9,911 nt of DNA from Candidatus Saccharibacteria bacterium UBA4727 (GTDB lineage: Bacteria > Patescibacteriota > Saccharimonadia > Saccharimonadales > Saccharimonadaceae). Below, piece by piece: positions 1 through 5,268 of this stretch; the stretch's first letter is position 1, and every line of letters begins with the position of its first letter. The notes beneath the pieces were generated by a model that saw only the letters and a program-made list of their open reading frames with translations, ran no database searches and had not been told where the DNA came from. The stretch is from NCBI GenBank assembly GCA_002404195.1, contig DHJF01000037.1:2141-12051 (forward strand), written 5' to 3'. Both the position numbers and the translations under genes were made by a program.

Positions 1-18
1 TCCATAGCCTATCATTTT

Positions 19-47
19 ATTATAGCATAATTACTACTTATAAGCAA
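19..47 (-). promoter_or_regulatory. Possible leftward promoter for a gene off the left edge
   Basis: Read on the minus strand, positions 27 to 19 give an extended -10 element (TGC then TATAAT, an exact hexamer match). Positions 47 to 42 give TTGCTT as a weak -35 (3 of 6), with a 17-base spacer. A transcript would start near position 12, and an ATG on the minus strand lies at 5 to 3, so any gene would begin almost at the transcript end. The region is AT-rich and ATTAT-AGC-ATAAT is a small dyad, so chance is possible. The gene itself lies outside the window. Confidence 0.4.
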
Positions 48-73
48 TATGAGCACCTTTTCACGATGTAATA

Positions 74-103
74 TTGACATTTTCACGCCGCATCTGCTAT
101 ACT
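74..103 (+). promoter_or_regulatory. rplJL promoter (sigma70-type)
   Basis: A perfect TTGACA -35 box (74-79) is followed after 18 bases by TATACT (98-103), and a TG at 95-96 makes it an extended -10. Transcription should start near 110-111, which is right where the L10 leader structure begins. The upstream 50 bases are AT-rich and could act as an UP element. TTTTCACG occurs twice, at 58-65 and 80-87, bracketing the -35 box. Confidence 0.85.
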
Positions 104-110
104 CCAGGTA

Positions 111-222
111 GACATTACCAGAGACAGTAGCTGTGCTTAGCACTTAATTCGCTACCGAGGATGTAAACAAACATTTTCATGTAAGTCTTTGGTAGTGCGA
201 GAATCAAAGACTTTTTTGTTTT
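111..222 (+). ncRNA. Ribosomal protein L10 leader (rplJL autoregulatory RNA)
   Basis: The conserved pattern of the L10 leader family can be followed by eye. GUAGC (127-131) pairs with GCUAC (151-155), and an inner GUGC/GCAC hairpin (133-136/140-143) is followed by UUAAUUC. The sequence AGAGACA on one side (120-126) and CGA on the other (156-158) form a likely kink-turn. Below it, CC/GG (118-119/159-160) and ACAU/AUGU (112-115/161-164) form the basal helix. In studied bacteria the L10(L12)4 complex binds this structure and represses the operon. A competing 12-base-pair helix, 114-125 with 185-196 (two G-U pairs), would block the downstream terminator, so this should be an attenuator. The family call rests on pattern recognition without a covariance search. 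Confidence 0.8.
183..222 (+). terminator. Intrinsic terminator acting as the rplJL attenuator
   Basis: AAGTCTTTG (183-191) pairs perfectly with CAAAGACTT (205-213), and TTTTGTTTT (214-222) follows. The hairpin lies about 100 bases before the rplJ start, so it must be conditional. Its 5' arm is also part of the 114-125/185-196 antiterminator helix. A small ACAT/ATGT hairpin (171-174/179-182) sits just upstream and offers a further alternative partner for the basal helix of the L10 leader. Confidence 0.8.
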
Positions 223-318
223 CTGCAGGTTTACCAGCGATACAATCAAGTTTCTCTCATTACCAGTACGTTAACAACTTGGTCGAATACAATACAAACC
301 ATTGTGAAAGGATTTTTC

Positions 319-843
319 ATGGCAATTACCCGTGCGAAAAAAGACACTTTGGTTGCAGAGATTAGTGACGCTCTACAAACTGCCAAGATGACTGTGTTTG
401 CACAGTATCAAGGCATTAGTGTGGCAGATATTCAAGAACTTCGTCGCGCAGCCCGCGAGGCGAACGTTACGATTAAAGTCGTTAAAAACCGTTTGGTTCG
501 TGTTGCGTTGGCGTCAAATGACACCTACAAAAGCACCGACACATCGGCTTTAACTGGCCAATTAATCTACGCGATGAGTAGCGTTGATGAAGTTGCTCCA
601 GCACAAGTTTTGGATGCGTTTGCAAAAACACACCCAGCACTTCAACTTGCTGGTGCATTTTCGGGTGAAGGCCTTGCGCTTTCAGCTGCTGAAGTTCAGG
701 CGCTTGCAGGTCTTCCTAGCAAGGACCAACTTATCGGACAAGTGGTGGCGCAATTGCTTTCACCAGTTCACGATATCACCAATGCACTATCTGGCAACTT
801 GCACGCCCTCCTAGACGGCGTCAGTGCCAAAGCAACCAATTAA
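319..843 (+). CDS. rplJ: 50S ribosomal protein L10
   Basis: L10 anchors the L7/L12 dimers to the 23S rRNA and forms the base of the ribosomal stalk, where translation factors bind. The 174-residue product shows the family pattern: an N-terminal globular domain (start MAITRAKKDTLVAEI, then FAQYQGISVADIQELRR and IKVVKNRLVRVAL) and a C-terminal helix (about 130-170) that would carry L7/L12. The length is normal. I chose ATG at 319 over GTG at 304, because AAAGGA at 307-312 is a good ribosome binding site 6 bases before 319 and the five extra residues from 304 would consist of that site. rplL follows 28 bases later. Expression should be controlled by the upstream L10 leader and attenuator, with L10 as the likely repressor. 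Confidence 0.96.
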   Translation: MAITRAKKDTLVAEISDALQTAKMTVFAQYQGISVADIQELRRAAREANVTIKVVKNRLVRVALASNDTYKSTDTSALTGQLIYAMSSVDEVAPAQVLDAFAKTHPALQLAGAFSGEGLALSAAEVQALAGLPSKDQLIGQVVAQLLSPVHDITNALSGNLHALLDGVSAKATN

Positions 844-871
844 TATTTAGACAATTTATAAAGGAGCTATC

Positions 872-1246
872 ATGGCTGACATTAAAAAACTAGCAGAAGA
901 GCTTGTAAAGCTGACTGTACTTGAGGTCAACGACCTTAAAACCCTACTTAAAGACGAATACGGCATCGAGCCAGCTGCTGCAGCTGTTGCTGTTGCCGGT
1001 CCTGCTGCTGCATCTGCAGACGCAGAAGACGAAAAATCAGAATTCACCGTTACTTTGACTGACGCTGGCGCTTCTAAAGTTGCTGTCATCAAAGCTGTAA
1101 AAGAAATCACTGGCCTTGGTCTTGGTGAAGCAAAAGCTATCGTTGACGGCGTGCCTGCACCTGTTAAAGAAAAAGTTTCAAAAGATGACGCTGCAGCTAT
1201 TAAGAAGCAGCTCGAAGAAGCTGGCGCAACTGTAGAACTTAGCTAA
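872..1246 (+). CDS. rplL: 50S ribosomal protein L7/L12
   Basis: This is the mobile stalk protein, which recruits and activates the GTPase factors on the ribosome. The 124 residues have the standard layout: an N-terminal dimerisation domain (about 1-32, LAEELVKLTVLEVNDLKTLL) that docks on L10, an Ala/Pro-rich hinge (about 33-52), and a C-terminal domain with the conserved run KVAVIKAVKEITGLGLGEAK and a VDGVPAPVKE turn. The length is typical. A strong AAAGGAG site (860-866) lies 5 bases before the ATG, better than that of rplJ, which fits the need for several L12 copies per L10. It is co-transcribed with rplJ and followed by a strong terminator. Confidence 0.97.
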   Translation: MADIKKLAEELVKLTVLEVNDLKTLLKDEYGIEPAAAAVAVAGPAAASADAEDEKSEFTVTLTDAGASKVAVIKAVKEITGLGLGEAKAIVDGVPAPVKEKVSKDDAAAIKKQLEEAGATVELS

Positions 1247-1294
1247 TCAATCGCTGGACTTGTCCAGCACGCAATTATTCGACTAGTTGTTAAC

Positions 1295-1337
1295 CAATCG
1301 TCAAAAACCGCTCTTATACCAGAGCGGTTTTTGATTG
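1295..1337 (+). terminator. Strong terminator after rplL, possibly bidirectional
   Basis: The arms 1301-1314 (TCAAAAACCGCTCT) and 1321-1334 pair over 14 bases without mismatch, around a 6-base loop. Adding a 3-base bulge lets CAA (1295-1297) pair with TTG (1335-1337). Because A-runs and T-runs flank the GC core on both sides, the hairpin could stop transcription in either direction. It closes the rplJL unit. Confidence 0.88.
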
Positions 1338-1516
1338 CAAGAACAAAATTGACAACGTTTTGAAATCGACCCCTAAAAACACTGTGGAAAAGGGACGTAG
1401 CGAATCCTACATTACTGTATTTCGCCTCTGTTTCCGTTCTACGGTTACGGTGATGGAAAGTTTAAGCACATCTACCGCACGAAAGAAGCGAGACTGAACC
1501 CACGCTGTTACCCACT
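1338..1516. other. Structured intergenic stretch, no recognised gene
   Basis: No plausible coding frame or tRNA was found between the rplL terminator and the next promoter. Several hairpins can be drawn on the + strand. GCGAA/TTCGC (1400-1404/1421-1425) encloses TACA/TGTA (1408-1411/1416-1419). CCGT/ACGG is at 1434-1437/1441-1444. An 8-pair stem with one bulge has CGGTGATG (1448-1455) against CATC-T-ACCG (1469-1477). AGCG/CGCT is at 1487-1490/1503-1506, and GGG (1392-1394) could close on CCC (1511-1513). A TTGACA at 1349-1354 has only a poor -10 (TAAAAA, 1374-1379, spacer 19). It could be a small RNA or a long 5' leader. I recognise no known RNA family, and no U-tract terminator ends it. Confidence 0.3.
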
Positions 1517-1521
1517 AATAT

Positions 1522-1550
1522 TTGACAACAGTGTGATCAACTGTTATATA
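1522..1550 (+). promoter_or_regulatory. Promoter of the 171-residue protein, with a dyad in the spacer
   Basis: TTGACA (1522-1527) and TATATA (1545-1550) are 17 bases apart, and TG at 1542-1543 gives an extended -10. Transcription should start near 1557, giving a 5' UTR of about 43 bases. AACAGT (1527-1532) and ACTGTT (1540-1545) form an inverted repeat with a 7-base spacer that fills the gap between the two boxes and touches both, a typical place for a repressor operator. Confidence 0.8.
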
Positions 1551-1599
1551 TAGGGGTGATACTACTACAAAAATAGACAAAAGGAAATTGCGAGTTACC

Positions 1600-2115
1600 A
1601 TGTCTGAATTACCAGAAAAACAAGTGAAACGGCTTCGTTCACTCATTCAAGAAGCCGAAACAAACCTAGCTGCCGCAAAAGAGCTGCTTATTAGCATCAT
1701 CGGTGACGACGGTACTGTTTTCACCCCAAAAAACAGCCAAGAAGACGTCAGTGGCAAAATCATCGAAGGTGTCTTTGATGGCCAAATCATGATGGGACCA
1801 GACGGCAAAAGCTATCCAGTACCTGCCAACTACGCCAGTAAATCAAAATTAGTTGAAGGTGATATCTTAAAACTAACGATTGCCGACGATGGCAGCTTCA
1901 TTTACAAGCAAATCGGTCCAATCGAACGCCGCCAGATCATTGGTACGCTCGTGCAACACGACGGTGCCTACTATGTCGAAGCGAACGGGCACGAATACCG
2001 TATTCTGCTTGCCAGCGTGACCTACTTCCATATTGCGATTGGCGACCAAGTCACCATCATCGTGCCAGAAGATAACCCAGAAGCTACCTGGGCCGCTGTC
2101 GAAGCCGCACTATAG
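1600..2115 (+). CDS. Conserved-looking protein of unknown function, coiled coil plus beta-rich domain
   Basis: I do not know a function for this 171-residue protein. Residues about 5-34 are charged and helical (KQVKRLRSLIQEAETNLAAAKELL), probably a short coiled coil. From about 52 onward the pattern is alternating and glycine-containing (IEGVFDGQIMMGPDGKSYPV, then VEGDILKLTIADDGSFIYKQ), suggesting two small OB- or barrel-like units. There is no signal peptide, membrane segment or cysteine. I recall similar proteins in Saccharibacteria genomes, some loosely labelled L7/L12, but the sequence does not resemble L7/L12. The start is uncertain: AAAGGA at 1580-1585 is 14 bases before ATG 1600 and only 2 before an in-frame TTG at 1588, so neither spacing is ideal. 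I prefer the ATG because MSELPEKQVK is a natural N-terminus. It has its own promoter and a terminator-like hairpin behind it, so it is probably monocistronic. Confidence 0.85.
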   Translation: MSELPEKQVKRLRSLIQEAETNLAAAKELLISIIGDDGTVFTPKNSQEDVSGKIIEGVFDGQIMMGPDGKSYPVPANYASKSKLVEGDILKLTIADDGSFIYKQIGPIERRQIIGTLVQHDGAYYVEANGHEYRILLASVTYFHIAIGDQVTIIVPEDNPEATWAAVEAAL

Positions 2116-2135
2116 ACTTCGTTGTTTGACTATAC

Positions 2136-2163
2136 ATAAGCGTTCTACGGAGCGCTTATTTTA
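2136..2163 (+). terminator. Probable terminator after the 171-residue protein
   Basis: ATAAGCG (2136-2142) pairs with CGCTTAT (2153-2159), and TTC/GGA with one wobble can extend the stem to 10 pairs around a TACG loop. The T run (2159-2162) is short, so termination may be partial. A wider helix, GTTTGACT (2124-2131) with AGTCAAAC (2180-2187), brackets the hairpin and could be a second structure in the dnaX upstream region. Confidence 0.6.
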
Positions 2164-2201
2164 GAGAAAAAACAACAACAGTCAAACCCGCTCAAACAGC
2201 G

Positions 2202-2207
2202 TATAGT
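2202..2207 (+). promoter_or_regulatory. Possible -10 box for dnaX
   Basis: TATAGT (2202-2207) lies 29 bases before the dnaX start and would place transcription near 2213. No good -35 is found at the expected distance (about 2179-2186 reads AGTCAAAC). This is a weak call. Read-through from the upstream gene is the alternative. Confidence 0.35.
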
Positions 2208-2236
2208 AGTGAAAGAAGAAGTGAGGGGAGATACTA

Positions 2237-3841
2237 GTGTCGCGTGCACTCTACCGAAAATACCGCAGTAAATCGCTCGATGAAATCGTAGGCCAAGGCC
2301 ACGTTACCAACGTCTTAAAACGCTCCCTCGAAAAAGGGCGGATTGCTCACGCCTATCTTTTGAATGGCCCGCGTGGAACTGGAAAAACTTCCATCGCTCG
2401 TATTTTAGCCTACGAAATCAACAAATTGCCGTACGACGAAGATGCCACCAATTTAGATATTATTGAAATTGATGCCGCTAGTAATAACGGCGTTGAAGAT
2501 GTGCGTGACCTGCGCGAAAAAGTCCAGATCGCTCCCGTGTCAGCTAGCAAAAAAATCTACATCATCGACGAAGTGCACATGCTCTCAAAAGCCGCCTTTA
2601 ACGCACTCCTCAAGACACTTGAAGAACCGCCAGAACACGCCGTTTTTATTCTCGCCACGACCGACCCCGATAAACTACCCCCGACGATCGTGAGCCGCAC
2701 GCAACAATTTACGCTTCGTGCCATTGCGCCACGCGACGCCATGACCCATTTACGTACGATTGCGACGGCAGAAAAAATTGCCATCGATGACGACGCGCTC
2801 GCTATTATCGTTGCTCGTGGTGATGGTAGTTTTCGCGATAGCATCAGTTTACTCGATCAGCTAAGTAGTATTGCCGATGCCAAGCAAACCATTACCAGCG
2901 AGCTTGTCGAACAAGCACTCGGTCTGGCCTCGAACGTTGTCGTCGTAAAACTGCTCGATGCCTACGAGGCAAAAGATCTTCAAGCTATCGTTTCACTGCT
3001 CGACGAAAGTGAGAATAGCGGCGTCCAAAGTAACGTCCTGACATCACAACTTATTGCGGCCGTGCGTCAAACGCTCAGTCAAAAGCCGCAATTTATTTCG
3101 CTGCTCGACCAGTTACTTGAGGTGAATAAATCATCACAGCCAGCCGTTAAATTACTGACTATTCTGGCAGCGCATGCCGCGCCAAAACCGAAAGTCGCTG
3201 CACTCAGCGCACCAGTCATGGAAGTCAGTGCGCCAATTGCCGAGCTTGAGCGACAGGCAACAAAACAGAAGCCGGTGATGCCAGCATCTATAACAACAGA
3301 CAGCGCATCCTCGCCTACGCCAGCGCGGGTGGCGGCTGGTGGGGCAGCGCCCGAAATTGTTTTGAGTAAGGCTCAAAAAATTTCAGGAGCAAACCAACCG
3401 ACGGGACCCGCAGCCAATGAGCTACGTAAAACTACCGTCGGTAGTTTTGACGACGCGAACAGTAAGAAGACCGGCGCGCAGAGTGGCGAACCAATCAGCG
3501 CATCACCTCACGTATCCACCCCCCCGAATCTCGCCGCTCTCGACTGGCCAGCACTCGTCGAATATTGCCGTCAGCACTTTCTTGCCATTCATAGTGTTAT
3601 TTCAAAATGTAGCTACGATGTTCAGGGTGAAAAATTGGTCATTTATACCGTTAATGCGTTTTATAAAAAGAAATTGGACGACAGCAAATACCGCATTAAT
3701 CTCTCAAAAGCATTGGTAGAAACAGGGGTTGGCGATGTCTTCATAGAGACAATCGGCGCACCGCCACCACCGAAAGATGAGACAGCCGCGGCCGTTGCTG
3801 CTATTATGGGTGGAGGAGAAGAGGTGAGCGTTAGCGAGTAA
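2237..3841 (+). CDS. dnaX: DNA polymerase III subunit tau/gamma (clamp loader ATPase), zinc module absent
   Basis: DnaX is the ATPase core of the clamp loader, which places the sliding clamp on primed DNA. The 534 residues show an AAA+ domain: Walker A GPRGTGKTS (44-52), Walker B IIDEVHML (109-116), sensor 1 ATT (140-142) and the arginine finger SRT (153-155). The conserved EIDAASNNGVEDVR is at 77-90. Between Walker A and that block the four zinc-binding cysteines of the family are missing, and the segment is about 14 residues shorter than in E. coli. A low-complexity Ala/Pro/Ser linker covers about 315-431 and a C-terminal domain about 432-534, ending in AIMGGGEEVSVSE. The start is GTG at 2237, with AGGGGAG at 2224-2230 six bases before it. 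dnaB follows after 21 bases and is probably co-transcribed. Confidence 0.95.
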   Translation: MSRALYRKYRSKSLDEIVGQGHVTNVLKRSLEKGRIAHAYLLNGPRGTGKTSIARILAYEINKLPYDEDATNLDIIEIDAASNNGVEDVRDLREKVQIAPVSASKKIYIIDEVHMLSKAAFNALLKTLEEPPEHAVFILATTDPDKLPPTIVSRTQQFTLRAIAPRDAMTHLRTIATAEKIAIDDDALAIIVARGDGSFRDSISLLDQLSSIADAKQTITSELVEQALGLASNVVVVKLLDAYEAKDLQAIVSLLDESENSGVQSNVLTSQLIAAVRQTLSQKPQFISLLDQLLEVNKSSQPAVKLLTILAAHAAPKPKVAALSAPVMEVSAPIAELERQATKQKPVMPASITTDSASSPTPARVAAGGAAPEIVLSKAQKISGANQPTGPAANELRKTTVGSFDDANSKKTGAQSGEPISASPHVSTPPNLAALDWPALVEYCRQHFLAIHSVISKCSYDVQGEKLVIYTVNAFYKKKLDDSKYRINLSKALVETGVGDVFIETIGAPPPPKDETAAAVAAIMGGGEEVSVSE

Positions 3842-3862
3842 TCGCATCTGCTCGAGGTGAAT

Positions 3863-5212
3863 ATGGCTACCAAACAAGTATCAACCGGCAAAGTGCCGCC
3901 ACAGAATATCGACGCCGAGAAGAGTTTGCTCGGTGCTGTTTTGATTGACGAAGAAACGCTGGCTGATATTTCTGAGCATGTTTCGCCGAGGGATTTTTAC
4001 GACAAACGTCACGGCGCTATCTTTGGCGGCATGATGCGCCTGTACGAACATCACAAGCCAGTCGATCTATTGACCCTGACCGACGAACTCAAGAAAAAAG
4101 ACGAGCTTGAAATGATTGGTGGTTCGGCCTACTTGACCGACCTAACGAACTACGTACCAACCGCAGCCCACGCCGAAGCCTATGCTGAAATGGTCGCCCA
4201 AAAAGCCGTCCGCCGCCGCCTTATCAAAGCCAGTACTGAGATATCAGAAATGGGCTTTGACGAAGATACCACCACCCAGGAACTGCTCGGAAAAGCCGAG
4301 GCCGAACTATTCAGCGTGAGCGACCAGTCACTCAAACAAGACCTGGTGAGCATTGAAACAATTCTGACCGAAAGCTTTGATCGCCTCGAAGAACTACACC
4401 GCAATAAAGGTGCCCTGCGCGGTATTGCTACCGGCTACCGCGATCTTGATAATATGACCGCCGGCCTGCAACGCAGTGACCTGATTATCCTTGCCGCCCG
4501 TCCAGCCATGGGTAAGACAACACTGGTGACAAACCTGGCCTACAACGTAGCGACGATCGCCAAACAGCCGGTCTTATTCTTCAGCCTTGAGATGAGTAAA
4601 GAACAGCTGGTCGACCGTATGTTAGCCGACGCGTCCGGTGTTGACGCCTGGAATATCCGTACCGGTAACTTATCCGACGATGACTTTGGCAAACTGTCTG
4701 AGGCCATGGGCGAAATGGCTGAAGCGCCAATTTATATTGACGACACGCCGGGCGTAACCGTGCTCGAAATGCGCACCAAAGCCCGCCGTGCCGCGCACGA
4801 TGCGCCACTCGGTTTGATTATCGTCGACTACTTGCAGCTGATGCAGGGAAGTGGCCGCGACAACGGCAACCGTGTCCAAGAGGTGAGTGAGATCTCACGT
4901 GGCCTCAAACTTATCGCCCGTGAACTTAATGTGCCAGTTATCGCCCTCAGTCAGCTGAGCCGTTCAGTCGAAACCCGTAGTCCACAAATTCCACAGCTCT
5001 CCGACCTGCGTGAATCGGGTTCCATCGAGCAGGACGCCGATATCGTGTCATTTATTTATCGCCCTGGCTACTACGAACCAGATAATCCTGAATTTGAGAA
5101 TATTACCAAACTGATTATCGCCAAACACCGTAACGGGCCGACTGGCATTGTTGAGCTCTACTTCCACCCAGAACGCCTTCGCTTTATGTCGCTCGACAAA
5201 CACCACGAGTAG
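3863..5212 (+). CDS. dnaB: Replicative DNA helicase DnaB
   Basis: DnaB is the hexameric 5'-3' helicase that unwinds DNA ahead of the fork. The 449-residue product has the N-terminal helical domain (about 12-115, opening PPQNIDAEKSLLGAVLID), a linker (about 150-185) and the RecA-like motor. Visible motifs are Walker A ARPAMGKTT (212-220), the catalytic glutamate in FSLEMS (E243), Walker B LIIVDYLQLM (318-327), DLRESGSIEQDAD (381-393) and the arginine finger in KHRNGPTG (R423). The length is normal and the Walker A loop is uninterrupted, so there is no intein. ATG 3863 is preferred over an in-frame GTG at 3857 because that GTG is part of the ribosome binding site GAGGTGA (3854-3860). It follows dnaX closely, which places the helicase and clamp loader in one transcript. 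Confidence 0.97.
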   Translation: MATKQVSTGKVPPQNIDAEKSLLGAVLIDEETLADISEHVSPRDFYDKRHGAIFGGMMRLYEHHKPVDLLTLTDELKKKDELEMIGGSAYLTDLTNYVPTAAHAEAYAEMVAQKAVRRRLIKASTEISEMGFDEDTTTQELLGKAEAELFSVSDQSLKQDLVSIETILTESFDRLEELHRNKGALRGIATGYRDLDNMTAGLQRSDLIILAARPAMGKTTLVTNLAYNVATIAKQPVLFFSLEMSKEQLVDRMLADASGVDAWNIRTGNLSDDDFGKLSEAMGEMAEAPIYIDDTPGVTVLEMRTKARRAAHDAPLGLIIVDYLQLMQGSGRDNGNRVQEVSEISRGLKLIARELNVPVIALSQLSRSVETRSPQIPQLSDLRESGSIEQDADIVSFIYRPGYYEPDNPEFENITKLIIAKHRNGPTGIVELYFHPERLRFMSLDKHHE

Positions 5213-5229
5213 GTGGCAGAAACGCCGTA

Positions 5230-5256
5230 TCGACAAGCACTGTATCGTGATACAAT
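5230..5256 (+). promoter_or_regulatory. Promoter of the glycosyltransferase gene, overlapped by a palindrome
   Basis: TACAAT (5251-5256) is preceded by TG at 5248-5249, giving an extended -10. TCGACA (5230-5235) matches the -35 at 5 of 6 positions, but the spacer is only 15 bases. Transcription should start near 5263, about 6 bases before the ATG. A perfect inverted repeat TGTATC-GT-GATACA (5241-5254) covers the spacer and most of the -10. GTATCG is also directly repeated at 5227-5232 and 5242-5247. Confidence 0.6.
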
Positions 5257-5268
5257 TATAAGTACTTT

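Noticed and set aside
241..293. Further TACAAT boxes at 241-246 and 288-293 as secondary rplJ promoters
   Set aside because: Neither has a TG extension or a -35 at a workable distance, and a start there would bypass the L10 leader.
304..318. GTG at 304 as the rplJ start
   Set aside because: Its first codons are the ribosome binding site for the ATG at 319, and L10 proteins normally begin close to the MAITRAKK-like motif.
856..1110. Minus-strand open frames over rplL and other genes
   Set aside because: They mirror strongly supported genes, have biased low-complexity composition and lack ribosome binding sites.
1381..1516. Known RNA gene (tRNA, SRP RNA, RNase P RNA, tmRNA, T-box)
   Set aside because: No cloverleaf or T-arm, no SRP tetraloop region, no RNase P core sequences and no T-box motif could be found on either strand.
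2547..2553. A7 run in dnaX as a programmed frameshift site
   Set aside because: It lies just before the Walker B motif, so a shift would destroy the ATPase domain and not give a gamma-like product.
3863..5212. Intein in DnaB
   Set aside because: DnaB is a common intein host, but the Walker A loop and the other motor motifs are continuous and the length is normal at 449 residues.
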